Below the pieces are notes generated by a model. That model was not told the DNA's origin and did not search any database. It worked only from the letters and a program-made list of their open reading frames with translations. From Dama dama (lineage: Eukaryota; Chordata; Mammalia; Artiodactyla; Cervidae), in assembly GCF_033118175.1 (NCBI RefSeq), contig NC_083711.1, forward strand, positions 45,704,001 through 45,768,000: a stretch of DNA of 64,000 nt, read 5' to 3'. Below, piece by piece: positions 22,559 to 34,000 of the stretch. A program made the translations under genes and the position numbers. How positions within the stretch are numbered: the stretch's first letter is position 1; every line of letters starts with the position of its first letter.

Positions 22559-23852
22559 TTTAATATTGTGTATCAGATATGTGCAATACAGTATGTAACT
22601 TCTGTACTCATCACTTATTTTGGAAAAACAATATAGGAACCAAGTTTTTCATATAATGGTAAATTATTCTTTTGAGACATTATCTATGTCATGTTTATGA
22701 AACTGCATTACTAAAAGAAGTCATATTGACCACTACATATGACTAAATTATAGGTAGCATTTGACTGAAACACAAGACATATCAAACTGAATTAGTATGA
22801 ATAACTATTTTGGAATACGTTTTATAATCAATGATTTGGTATCAGCAAATTTTGCACTGTTTTCGAAGGAAATATTTGATCGTTAATGTCATAATTTAGT
22901 AAAGCATTCATTTCGTTTATAAGTATCATCATCATATCAAGGGAAGAAAAGAGGGTATGTAATTTAGGTCAGACCAACACATCTTAAGCATTAAAAGATG
23001 TGTGTTTGAAAGATGTCAGTCTCCACATGTTCTGGAAATAAAAACCAGATAAAGAGTACAATAGAACTTCATGCATCCCATAGAAGTCTGAATAACCAAT
23101 CACTTAAAATTTCACCATCTGCTCTTACTGAAGCAGCAAGAGTGAGGCGTTTTCTGGAGTTACAAACCATGATGATCAGAATGTAACAGAATGAGAAACA
23201 CTAACAGGACCCCCCCCCCCCCCCCAACACACACACACCCTTTCTTATTTACTGTTGTGGTTCTTAATGAAAACCTGGGCTATACAAAGAAAAGGGGAGG
23301 ATGTCCCCTGCCCCATCTCCTAATTGAGTGCTTATATCCAGTAATAGCTTTTTGCTGCCCTGGGCAGCATGACATTGCCTCATTTGGCCTCACACAGCTA
23401 TTATTCCAGGAGGCAGCTCCTGAAGTGCCCCAATCCATCTGCTTGCTTTTCATGGGCTGGTGCTTTCCTTGATGTTGACAGCTGTCTTAATATTCCTGGG
23501 CCACCTGCCACATAGTAACTACTGTGCTGTAACACATACACAGAAATGTATCCCTCTGGTGGACTTTTTAGAACAAAAAGCATTTCTAACCCATGCTTGC
23601 ATCCTTGTTGAAAGGCTTCAGAGTCAGCACTTTATTCTCATACTTTTGAGGAGTAATGTGCTTCTGCTTTGGGAATGGTAGTTCAGTGTAGTTCAGTGTG
23701 ATGAACTGGAGCTTTTCTCACCTATCAAATAAGCTATTGAATTGCACTCTTTTTGTGGAAGTCATGGTGGTCACAGGAAGCAGAGGAAGATAACAAACTG
23801 ACAGTTATCCCTTCTAGTGAGGCTTCATGGAAATTCTAGACCAAGTTGGTAT
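22559..23852. other. Intergenic, no gene seen; poly-C plus CA tract
   Basis: Unassigned sequence. A 16-C run at 23210-23225 is followed directly by a short (CA)n tract to about 23238. No gene recognised. Confidence 0.5.
23210..23240. repeat. Poly-C (16) followed by CA repeat
   Basis: Compound simple repeat, C16 then (AC)n. Likely to be polymorphic in length. Confidence 0.9.
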
Positions 23853-24040
23853 GTGTGCATGCTAAGTTGCCTCAGTCATGTCCGACTCTATGAGACCCCC
23901 TGACTGTAGCCCACCAGGCTCCACCGTCCATGGAATTCCCCAGGCAAGAATACTGGTGTGGGTTGCCATTTCCTCCTCCAGGAGATCTTCCCAACCCAGG
24001 GATCGAACCCATGTCTCATATGTCTCCTGCATTGAAGACT
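23853..24040 (-). mobile_element. Bov-tA SINE, antisense, head degraded
   Basis: From 'gctaagttgcctcagtcatg' to about 'tctcctgcattgaagac'. The tRNA-derived head is truncated. Confidence 0.85.
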
Positions 24041-25214
24041 AAGTTGGGGGTCCATCCTATGTATGCTCATAGAAAGACTTTCTCTTTTCCTATCTGCTCT
24101 GCTCATCTGTTCACCCCATCAGACTTGTGTCTTGAGGGAAATCTCTTGGTCTTATCACTGTATCTCTAAGAATGAGTGTGTTTCTGATCCATAGTCAGCA
24201 CTCAAGGACAAATCCAAGTTTTAAGGTACCTGGTACCTTTAAGGTACCTTAAAAGCCTGAAGATTTTTGCAATTTCTCTTTAAAGAAAAATATTTAAAAT
24301 TAAAAATAAAAATTATATATATAAGTGAATGAAAAAATAAATCATACAAATGACCAATTTCAAATGATTGATTAATATTACAAATGTCACAGTCTAGAAA
24401 AATAGCATTTTTTCCATTATCTGCCTATTATACTTCTATAATATTTTTCTTATATTTTTGTTAGTGTATTCTTTTGTATGACATTTTCTAATATTTTCTA
24501 TACATATAGTGGAAAGATAATAAAGTCTTTCCTTAAATTTGGATGAGCATACTTATTGATAGAAAGGCTAGGTAAGCATACCACATTATATACCCACATA
24601 CACACTCATTGTGGTATTGCTGTAAGTTTGTGCCCTACAAACAAATATTATCATAAGTTCTATTTTACATGAATTTCATGTAAAAGTTTGCTGCATTTAC
24701 AATTATAAAAATTGTATGCACTACATTATTTAACATATAACTGTTTTGAGAGAAATTACATCAATTAGAAGTGATTCTTTTAAATTTTGTCTTCTGTTGC
24801 CTGAAATAGTTTTCCACAAATCACCTTTTGCTATTGTTCAGTTTGAATCTTGCTTCACCTCTACCACCCACGCATTTTCAGTATTAGAGGACTTAGGATA
24901 TGTTTATGTCGCGATAGTGCCTCTGGTCCCGTATCTTAGGTGTAATGCTTGGTGAGTTGTCCAATGAACAAACTGAAATTAAAGCAGTAACATCTATTCT
25001 TTGGAGAAACTGACAACCACATAAATACATCCCACTAAATCCAAACTAAAATCCACACCACACATTTCCCGGCATGTCCTAAAGGGCCTCCAGTAACTCC
25101 AATACCAACTGACTCTAGGAATAAGGTGATGGAGGGAAAATCCAAGTGGAAAGAGATTGTGGTCTTAATTGTGCAGTTTAAACATTTGCTTTTGTAAATT
25201 TCATAAATACCACC
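24041..25214. other. Intergenic, no gene seen; short palindrome
   Basis: Non-coding, with an AT-rich patch around 24280-24520. A perfect 12-bp-arm palindrome built on GGTACC lies at 24219-24254. Confidence 0.5.
24219..24254. repeat. KpnI-type nested palindrome
   Basis: The arms TTTTAAGGTACC (24219-24230) and GGTACCTTAAAA (24243-24254) are perfect reverse complements around a 12-nt centre. The centre carries a third GGTACC, so a second, tighter fold (24223-24239) is also possible. Confidence 0.95.
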
Positions 25215-25842
25215 AAGTGATCACATTCCTGAACTCACCTTGGAGGAGACCGTGCCAATGAGATGGCTTGAAGCTTCGGCTTCATCAGCCTTACAGTAAA
25301 TATACTTGTAACATACTCATTAAATGAGGGACTGATCATTTCTTGAAAAGTAAATAAATGAAAATTCAGGAGTCATTGATTTATGACTTTAAGCTAATTT
25401 TTCATAGAGTTTGCAAAGCATTTGAATGAATGCAAGTGTACCTGGTGCCCTGCCTCCATTAAGGCAAACTTTGTCTATGAAAAATTAGCTTAAAGCCATA
25501 AATCAGTGACCCCTGAATTTTCATTTATTTACATTTCAAGTACTGATCCATTCCTAGATGTCATCTGCTCTTACGTTCCAAACTCATAATAATGAATTTC
25601 TGAATACTGAGTTCTAAAAGTGCATTAGGAAGTCTGTAAAAAGGTTGAATTTTAGAGTTGTAAGGATCTTAGAGATTCTAATTTAGCACAGTCATCTTCA
25701 TTTGTTCATTCAGTTTTTCTTGAAGACATTTAAAGAGTATCTATGGTAGAAGCATATTTATTGTGAAGCTGATGAAGCCGAAGTTTCAAGGCACCTCATT
25801 GCCATAGTCATTTCCAATGTTAATTCAGGAATGTGATCACTT
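25215..25842. repeat. Long imperfect inverted repeat (possible palindromic DNA transposon)
   Basis: The outer arms 25215-25325 and 25735-25842 both begin, reading inward, with AAGTGATCACATTCCTGAA and share 'CTTCGGCTTCATCAG'. The inner arms 25330-25420 and about 25455-25547 share 'GTAAATAAATGAAAATTCAG' and 'TTAAGCTAATTTTTCATAGA'. The arms align by eye at roughly 80-90%. The right arm has an extra ~187 bp (25548-25734). It carries no open frame of interest, and no known family is assigned. Confidence 0.85.
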
Positions 25843-25850
25843 AGTATATG

Positions 25851-26057
25851 GGGCTTCCCTAATGGCTTAGATGGTAAGGAGTCTGCCTGCAGTGCAGGAG
25901 ACCCAGGTTTGACCCTTGGATTGGGAAGATCCCCTGAAGAAGGGAATGGCTACCCACCCCAGTATTCTTGTCTGGAGAATTCCATGGACAGAGGAGCCTG
26001 GTGGGCTATAGTCCATAGGGTCACAAAGAGTCTGACCCAACTGAGTGACTAACACTT
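25851..26057 (+). mobile_element. Bov-tA SINE, sense
   Basis: Complete copy from 'ggggcttccctaatggctta' to 'aactgagtgactaaca' plus a T-rich end. It lies 9 bp beyond the inverted repeat. Confidence 0.92.
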
Positions 26058-27265
26058 TTTTTTTCTCATATGACTATATATAATGAGTTTGTATTAGTCC
26101 AACTGTTTATTTTAGGGGTCTCTAATAACATTTATTTTATCTTATACCTTTGCAAGCTGTTTATTAATAGAGGGATTCTAGCTGGATGAACATTCTACTA
26201 CCTCAACTATCACCACCAATACTATAAATAAATAGTTTCTAGATAAATGAAGGACTTTACCTGACATGATTCTGATGCCTTCTCCCACTGAGGATAATGA
26301 TTATTGAAAAAATATGACTAGCCCAGCTTTCCCCTTGAGAACTATTTTTTTAGAGAAATTATTTTCTCAAAGAAATAGCATTATTAGATAAACCCATAAG
26401 TCAGTGATAAACTGTACTGGCCCCAATAAGATTTTATCCCCAGAGAAACATGCTGAACAGTCCACCCTCTTGGTAGGTAGTAGGGTGTAGGGCCTGCTTT
26501 GGTCATAGTACAAGGGTGGACACATCTGGTAGCCATCTAGCATTCCTTTGGGGAGATTAATTCTCCAGGCCTTCTAGCTGGAGGGAACAACTGGCTTCCT
26601 ACTCTCTTTGCTTTCATATTCTCTGGGCTTTCTGGCAAGCAGGCTTTTGATGGAGATTCCTCCCCAAAACAGTAAGACTCAATTGGGAACTTGACTTGTC
26701 TTATTCTAGCTTATTGTTCTAGCTTTTTCCTCACAGGAGGTTTTCAAAAGAGAAAGCTCTGGTCAATCTTGAGGGATAGTTTGGGGTGAACCCAGCAGAA
26801 AGAATCTGTACTGATTTAACTTTGGTAGGTTAAACTGAACCAGAACAAATTAAGGTGAGCCTTGGTCTCTGCTGCAGTTGGTAGGGGTTAGAGTGCTTCC
26901 AGGAGGCAGCTGCCTTGTGGCAGGAAAGTTCAACAGCCCTCAGCTGATACTGAAATGGGGCTTATGGACATCCTATCTACTCATAAGCAACCCTCTCCTC
27001 CTCCAAGACTCCAGTCAGAGCAGGCCAACCTCAGTGTACCTCCTTTCCCCTCCCCCAAGTCAGAACTGCCTTGGACATTTCATTTTATCTCATTTTACTT
27101 GTATAGAATTTTTAGCGAACAGGTGTAAGATAATCACTTTTATCACTTCTACACCCTCTCAGGGGCAGCTTGACTTTAAAACAAACTGCCTGGGGTGAAT
27201 GGGCCCCTTGATGTTTTCCCTACTAGCCACCAGGATATACAAAGCTAAAAAAACAAAAAGCATCT
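26058..27265. other. Intergenic, no gene seen
   Basis: No recognisable gene or repeat. The 106-residue frame at 26878-27198 resembles no family I know and has no supporting splice or promoter context. Confidence 0.5.
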
Positions 27266-27565
27266 ATGCTACTATATTAGTGAAATAAGACAGAAACAGA
27301 AGGACAAATACTCACTATATTTGGATTCACTTATACTGATGAATCTAAAACAGTTAAATCCATAGAAGCAGTGTGGAAAGGGAGTTGCCAGGGGTTGGGG
27401 GAGGGGAAACAGGGCATTATTAATAAACAGGGTATTACTCAAAGGGAAAGTTGAAGTTATGCAAGATGAGTAAATCTTTGAGTTCTACTTACAGCACAGT
27501 GCCTGTAGTTCACAGTACTGTATTATATACTTAAAACTTTGCTAAGAGGGCAGATCTTATGTCAT
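27266..27565 (+). mobile_element. Old L1M (L1MA-like) 3' end, sense
   Basis: The order 'gaaataagacagaaacagaagg', 'ggattcacttatactgatg', 'gttgccaggggttgggggag', 'cagtactgtattatatactt' and 'gctaagagggcagatcttat' is that of L1MA-type 3' ends. Confidence 0.75.
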
Positions 27566-28250
27566 AATTGTTTATAATAATAGAGTGGGAGGAAAGGTCT
27601 GGAAGTCATGGATGGTTTTATAGCATAGATTGTGCTGACAGTTTCGTGGTGTATATTTATCTTCAGTCTCATTATTACAGCTTTTTGTATGTACAGAAAA
27701 ATAAAACTAAGAAGAGTCAAACGACTGTATTTAGACATAATTCAAAGTAAATTGTAAGGACCTTTTGGTTTCCAGATTTCCGTGACGTCTGTGTAATGAC
27801 TACAAAATATTTGTTGCAGCATAGTTTGAATTACACTTGTTTTTGATCAGCGTCGTTTTTGCAAGAGGGCTCGCCGGGAAGCAGTATGTATTAATAACAC
27901 GGAGTATGACAAATACCAAAGCACATCTGGGTTAAGGTGAGTTACCCCACAGAGAGTAAGCCAGCCGAACCAGAAAGGATCTGTGGACAGACCTGAACAG
28001 GCACCTCTGGCGCCCTCCACTTCTCAGACTGGGCCACCAGGTAGCCCCAACTTTTTCAGCCCCGGGAAACTGTTTAAGGAATTACTGTTCGTTAGCTGAA
28101 AGGCAGCCCAGGGCACCTAGTTACCGCAGTTTAGTTCATGAGCTTCTTTCAAACTTTAATTCACGAACTTGTTTCAAAAGTCTGAAAACCGTCCCGTGCA
28201 CTGACTGGACGACAGAAAAACAAATCAGTAATAGAAAAAAATGAGCGAAA
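27566..28250. other. Upstream flank of the CRYBG3 CpG island
   Basis: Composition rises from AT-rich to GC-rich approaching 28250. It may hold distal promoter elements, but none is definable by eye. Confidence 0.4.
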
Positions 28251-28418
28251 AGACAAATGGGCTGGCAGGCTGAGCTCTTTGGGGCGGGAAGCCCGGAGCC
28301 CGGCGCTGCGGGGCGGCGCGTCCCCGCCGGATCTCACGCCCGCGCAGAGAACCGGGACCGGCCCGCGGCGGCGGCCCGGCCCGGGCTCGGGGCGGAGCCG
28401 CGGCCTCTGGCTCCTCCT

Positions 28419-28428
28419 GGGGGCGGGC
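28419..28428 (+). promoter_or_regulatory. GC box (Sp1/KLF-type)
   Basis: GGGGGCGGGC is a near-ideal GC box, 223 nt upstream of the CRYBG3 ATG. Two weaker relatives lie at 28281 and 28389. Confidence 0.6.
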
Positions 28429-28515
28429 GGCCCGGGGGTGGAGGGAGGAGCCGCCTGAGAGCACGAGAAGGAGTCGTGCGGGCAGCCCGTCGCGCCCGCG
28501 CTTCTGCCGCCCGGG

Positions 28516-28524
28516 ATGGACTGA
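28516..28524 (+). CDS. Minimal upstream ORF (Met-Asp-stop) before CRYBG3
   Basis: ATG GAC TGA lies 135 nt upstream of, and in frame with, the CRYBG3 start. Its context (G at -3, G at +4) is stronger than that of the main ATG (G at -3, T at +4). If transcription starts upstream of it, ribosomes would meet it first and could reinitiate. Whether it is in the mRNA depends on the transcription start site, which cannot be read here. Confidence 0.4.
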   Translation: MD

Positions 28525-28650
28525 GCCGCGCCGGCCGCCCGCGCCGAGTCGCTCCTGCCGTCGCCGGGTCCCACGGCCCCGGGCCGGGCTCCGGACACCG
28601 CCTCACGCGTTCCCAGCGGACGGCCTCGGACCGACTGCCGCGCCGGGGAG

Positions 28651-28799
28651 ATGTCCGGCGGCCGGAGGAGGGGCGGCGCCCCCTGGCACAGCTTTTCCCG
28701 ATTCTTTGCTCCCCGAAGCCCTTCCCGGGACAAGGAAGAGGAAGAGGAGGAGAGGCCGGGGACAAGCCAGCCGCCCGCGCCGGGCCGGGACGCTGCCAG
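28651..28799 (+). CDS. CRYBG3: CRYBG3 first coding exon
   Basis: CRYBG3 (also called vlAKAP) is a very large beta/gamma-crystallin-domain protein that can anchor protein kinase A. Its crystallin repeats and C-terminal lectin-like domain are on exons outside the window. The ATG at 28651 opens MSGGRRRGGAPWHSFSRFF, then an acidic stretch (six Glu after Arg-Asp-Lys) and a Pro-rich end, for 49 codons plus AG. The donor CAG|GTGGGA follows at 28800. This N terminus matches what I recall of mammalian CRYBG3. The basic-aromatic start looks like a membrane- or cytoskeleton-binding segment, but that is inference. The ATG is chosen by homology and by its place in the CpG island; no in-frame ATG lies closer upstream than the two-codon uORF. 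Confidence 0.93.
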
Positions 28800-29266
28800 G
28801 TGGGAGCCGCGGGGGTCGTCGGGGGCCCGCCCCGACTCACGGGACGGGGGGTTCCTGGCCCCGGTGCCCGCAGCCGGCCGCTGTCGGCCAGGCTGCGCTC
28901 CCCACTTTCTGTTCTCCTTCCTCCATTGCTCAAGTTTTTCCCTTCTCTCTCGGTTCCCGCGCCGCATCACTTGGTCTGCAAAACCGGGTGAAGCCCGTGG
29001 CCAGCGGCCGGGCCAGCCCCCGGGGCGCTCAAGCCCCCCATTTCCGTCCCCGGACGGGGTTCGGTTCCCGTCCCACACGCGCCTGCTCTGAGTTCTCCGG
29101 TAGAAGCGAGTCCCCCGGCGTCCTGCCGGCGGTAATGCGAAGGAGTAGTGAGCCCAGCCGTCCGCCAGGGCGAGGAGGGCGCGATCCGAAAACCACTCCG
29201 ACGGGAGAGGTGACGCTTTGGCGCGCCACCCGCGCGGCTGGGATTTTGCCGTCTTAATTGTAGATT

Positions 29267-29298
29267 ATATATATATATATATATATTTTTTTTTTTTT
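29267..29298. repeat. (AT)10 microsatellite and T tract at CpG-island edge
   Basis: About ten AT units (29267-29286) run straight into a 12-T tract. This abruptly ends the GC-rich domain. Confidence 0.9.
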
Positions 29299-30939
29299 AA
29301 AGAATGATGATGCTGAGTTCCCAAGATCCCATCAAAATATCAAACCGTCGCTAGGCTTATTTACCATTGCCTGACATTTAAATGATGCCACCCTTCTTTC
29401 CCCAAATCTCGGAAAAAACATCTGCCTCAAGATCCCAAACGGATTCCAGAAACCTGGACTCGAACTGTCTTGGTTTCTGTAATAATAAAAACGTGCCCCC
29501 CTTTTTGGCAGTCTTTTCTCCTTCCTCCACCTGCTGCTGTAAAATCGAGCTTTTTCAAAAATTCATGACTAATAAAAATACCTGTTCCGGAGTCTTTTCA
29601 TCTGTCCTGAGGGAGGAAGAGGGGTTAAGTGATATACAACTCGCTGTTTAAAACTCTTGATGGCCAGAGAGGCTTACTGCTGCCTGTTCCTCCACATTGC
29701 ACCAGAAGATCACTCGTGATTGGAAGACGATCTCCTGAAAGCTGTGTTTACTTCAGTCGTTAAAGGCTTCCTGGAGAGCTTCAAAGAAAACTGGATAGGA
29801 AACAGAACTGTAACTGACTGAGTTGCTTCCATCGGTATTCATTCCTGTCTTGTGATTGGATCCTGGTCGTTTATGTGTTCCTCAGTTTCCCTGCTTGTGA
29901 AGCATTTGCATTATGACCCTCTTAACAAAACTGCCACATCTTTCCAAGAAGGTTCCTAGTACGACTGGAAGACTTCTGTGAGGCTTCAGCTATTATCGCC
30001 CTGTTAAGAGAGAATTTAAAATTCAGACTTACATAGTAGTTAAAAATAGTTTTGAAGTCTGACAGGGCTCAACCAGAATGTCAGAATGCTGGTGTAGGCA
30101 GGCAGCCCTTGGTGCCTGCCGTCACTGTAACACTGACAATCTTGGATGATAATATGAAAGCCGTATTGAAGAAAAACCCGAAGTAGACTCGGAACTAGCC
30201 TTGAGTCAGGATTAGAAAGCAGCAGGCAGGCCAATTTCAGGTTCCTGTCAGAATTGTCCTGAAAGCTTGCCCGCTTCCCTGCCCTATTTTGGCTTTTTGG
30301 CCACTTCTCAAATCTAATCTCTTTTTCTCTCTGGTGCTAGCCACTCCCGCAACTTGCCTCTTGTCTGCTTACCACTTCTCCATTCTCCTTATCTCCAGAG
30401 AGGCACAGACTTCTGCTTTTTGACAATCATAATTTTAATTGTGCTTAGATGAACCCTAGTTTTGTCCTTCATTCCTTTTAGAACTTGCCAGATGTTAAGG
30501 GGATAGCGGATAATCCTCTGTGTGGGTGTTTTACCTTTTAAATGAGCTTCAATCTTTTATTTGCAAGGACATAAACACAAAGCCTTTACTGAAAGTTTAA
30601 TGAGACAAATGGAAACACTTAGTAGTACCGAATGTCCTAGTAACACAACACCCTGGTGTTAACAAGATTGGAAACAGAATTGTGATTTGTCACTGTGATC
30701 TTATTTCAAAATGTAAGAGTATTTTGGCTGTTTCTTTTAGAGGCAGTAAAAACTCCTGGTTTTAGTTGGAGCCTGGTTTACCTTTTGTACTGGTGATTTT
30801 AGTTGGAGGGAAGTCTGTTCAGACATGGGGCTGGGTGTGATAGGAATGTAAAGATGACTGAGAAAAGGGCCGGTTCAAGGAATTGGGAGAAGCTGACGAA
30901 ACCACTTGAAAACAGCCATCCTAGCACCTATGATGTATC
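29299..30939. other. Intron sequence, nothing recognised
   Basis: Unique-looking intronic DNA. The 89-residue frame at 29382-29651 shows no protein similarity I recognise. Confidence 0.5.
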
Positions 30940-31046
30940 TTGTTTAGTTGTTAAGTCGTGGCCAACCCCTTGCAACCCTGCGTAGCCTGCCAGGTTCCTC
31001 TGTCCATGGGATTTCCCAGGCAGGAATACTGGAGTGGGTTACCATG
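30940..31046 (-). mobile_element. Truncated Bov-tA SINE, antisense
   Basis: 'gtttagttgttaagtcgtgg' to 'actggagtgggttaccat' gives the 3' half of Bov-tA in reverse. Confidence 0.88.
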
Positions 31047-34000
31047 GTGTGTCTGGCACATTACAATTAACAGAATACTTTTAAAAATACTACACCTGAG
31101 GTTGGACAGACCTGTACGATTAGTATTCTAGTTTTACTATAAAAAACAGCTAAAGAAACATGCCTGGAGTCATATAGCTACTTTTCAGTTAATGAACAAG
31201 TTTTAAGTCTTGTGCAGTGCCTGCAACTCAGTGGCCACTTAGCATTTATTAAGGATGAATGTCTGCATCCTGACTTTTTCTTCTACTCGAAGCGCATTCT
31301 CTCAAACTTAAGTTGTACAGTCTCGTTTTTTGCACTCCCAGTGTTGACTTACATGAGTTGCGTGATGTAACTTGTGTAGGTACAAATACAAATGGGACAT
31401 AAATTCCTTAAGAACAGAATTCCTTAACAATTCCTTAAGAACAGAATTGAAAATTAAACACAGACGTAACCACAAGACCAATAAAAGTAAAATTTACAGC
31501 ATTATCCTGACAGCTGTTTTTTTGGCTACTCACAAAATGCATATGGTACCAACTAGAAAAAAAACAAAGTTTTTGAGGAGTTGCCATGACTGTACCACTG
31601 TGTACCATGCCATGATTCAGGTTTTCCAATATTTCCCCACGTGACTCACAGGACAACTTTTGCTTTTACGGTGTGCTGTAAGATGTTTGGACATCACTTG
31701 CTGTGAACACGTCATTTATATACTGTGTTCGCTGCTACTCTGATTAACCTGCAGCAGTTAAAAGTCTGTTTGCATCAACACTGTTACATATGTGAATTCA
31801 GGTGTTGGCAGTTGAATTACTTGTTCATACTCTCTATCTTTGGTGGTTGACCACATCCAGAAAGTGCTTAAATTAATTTGTTTTAAATTATATAGAAATG
31901 AAAACTGCAGTTGAATTCAATTCACGGCTGTAATGTTTAGTCTGGTTTATGAGTGTGCAATGACTGGGCTCAGCAAAAGTGACAGGGGAGAGCCAGGAGG
32001 GCTTCCTGGGGGAGGTGGTTTTATCTGGGCCTTCAGGGCACTGGTGGTGGTTTCCACCTGTAGAGAACTTAGGAAGATGGAAGTAGGGCATGGGTCTTCT
32101 AGGCTGAGCAAAGGCCTGGGGTTATGATCTCTTGAGGGCCGTATACATCAGTGCAGGCAGAGTGAAAGAGGTGTTAAGAAAATTAGATTTAGCACTGGGT
32201 CATAAAGAGTGTGTGGTCTCAATTTAGAGAATTTTTGTGAAGCCCCGTTCAACAGATACTGCTAAACTGTGAAATTCAGAGGATACCTGCCTTCTAATTT
32301 TCCTTGCTTTGAGAAAATGATTGCTCAATTTTGTTTCTTTGCTGTATCACACGTGATAGGCAAGAACAGCGTTTATCAAAAGCCGACTGTGCATCCCTTT
32401 GGGCTGGGTACTTTTACTTGTATCGTCTTTTTAAACGTCACCCTTAGCCTGGAATGTTGGTATGCTTATCACTATTCCGACAACTGAGGCAGCTGAGGAG
32501 AGGAGAATTCCCAGAGGTGGACAGCACCTTGGAAGGAACAGTTCTTTGCTGAACCGGACTCTCCTGTCCTTGGCAGGACATTTGGCGTCTGTGGCCCTGC
32601 CCACTGGCATCCTCCAGGCGCTGGGAGAACCCAGAACACCTCCCCCAAGGTGGGCGGGCGGGAGAGCACTCCCAGGGGGGAACAGTTTATCCCAAATCGT
32701 AACTGGGGTAAGTTTCAGGGGTGAGATTTGAGATTGAGTCTCTCTGACTCAGAAACTCTGATTCTTTTTCCGCACCATCTTGCCCACCACCCTTCTGAAT
32801 TGTGCTCCTTCAAAATACATCTGAATATGTAATTCAGTTAGACCTTTCCTTTGTTCCAGAATGGGTAACAGTGTGGCCTATTTCAGATATACTCTTTTTG
32901 ACTGTTCCTTTGAGTGTCCCAATATAGTGCCATTGATAGAAGGTAAGATAGGATCACTAGACCCAAGGAGCAGGGGCTGTGTCTCGTTTATCTTGTTGTC
33001 CTCTGTACCTAGCTCAGGTGAGGGAGTGAATCTCTGTTGATAGATCATTAAAATGCTTATTAGTGGCTTTTGACTCGGGGTAATACACTCCTGCCCTTAA
33101 AGTGGGCATTTTTGAGACATGGTAGGGGGTGGGTACCATAAAGTTCTCTAGAGAGTGTTTGGCTCTTGATTTAAAGTTCAGAGAATATTTGCTTTTCACC
33201 ATGGCTGAATGTGGTTGATAAATGGGTGGAGCCAGGATACTAATGAGCGGAAGTGTAGGGGATAGTTTCATCAAATGTTAATAGTGCCTCTGATACCAGC
33301 TGTTAAGTGTTGACCACAGCATCAGTTATGTAGGAAAAAGGAGTTTTGTGCTCTGAATTTTCATGGTGATTACATTTCAAATAGTGATTTGAAAGCCCTG
33401 TATAAAATAATCAGTAATAGTTTGGTGGAATAAGATACCTAGGTGGTGTTGAAGGGCAACATCTGAGGCTCATGCCTGCAGCAATAAAGATGACTGGAAA
33501 ATTCCAGAAGTCCTCAGCTGTGTGTATTTTGTGAGAATCTTGAGCTTCCAGGTTAATGGAAAACACAGAATCTACTCTTGGCAGTAAAGTAGAAATATAG
33601 ACTGTTTTAGGGTATTGAAACCATACTTTTTTTCAAGTGAGAATCTGTCTTTTGGGTTTAACAGGGTGTCTGCCAGATGTCTAACTTGAGGATTCTGTTT
33701 CTTGCTGAGGACATTTCCTTGAAAACTAACTCAATTGTACACTCTAAACGTGTGCTGAGTTGCAAGTGTACCTCAAATTGACCTGCAATAAATTTAATCA
33801 CAACTTCTAACTTTATTGAAGCAAACATTTCATCTCAGTGGAGAATATGTAAAAAAAGGCTAAAAGTGAATTTTCTAAAGAAGAAAACAATTTTCCCTCA
33901 AAGTGTCACCGGAGTTCTGATGAAGTACGCTCGTGTGCAGATATACCAAAAATGCCAGTGCAGCTATGACAACTAGAAAACAGATTGACATACATTCAAA

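Larger units (their letters stand above)
28260..29245. promoter_or_regulatory. CRYBG3: CpG island / CRYBG3 promoter region
   Basis: About 1 kb of very GC-rich, CpG-dense DNA, against an AT-rich surround, covers the 5'UTR, first exon and start of intron 1 of CRYBG3. Sp1-type GC boxes are visible at 28281-28290 (GGGGCGGGAA), 28389-28398 (GGGGCGGAGC) and 28419-28428 (GGGGGCGGGC). No TATA box is seen at a useful distance. This is a typical broad, TATA-less promoter. The exact transcription start is unknown. Long open frames on both strands here are a by-product of GC content. Confidence 0.88.

Noticed and set aside
28257..28991. 244-residue + strand frame beginning upstream of the CRYBG3 start
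   Set aside because: It is in a different frame from the conserved CRYBG3 start, has low-complexity composition and is not supported by the exon 2 phase.
28161..29078. 305-residue open frame on the - strand, and other long frames on both strands, across the CpG island
   Set aside because: Long frames are expected in GC-rich DNA with few stop codons. The Arg/Pro/Gly/Ala-rich text has no family resemblance, and the + strand is explained by the CRYBG3 promoter and first exon.
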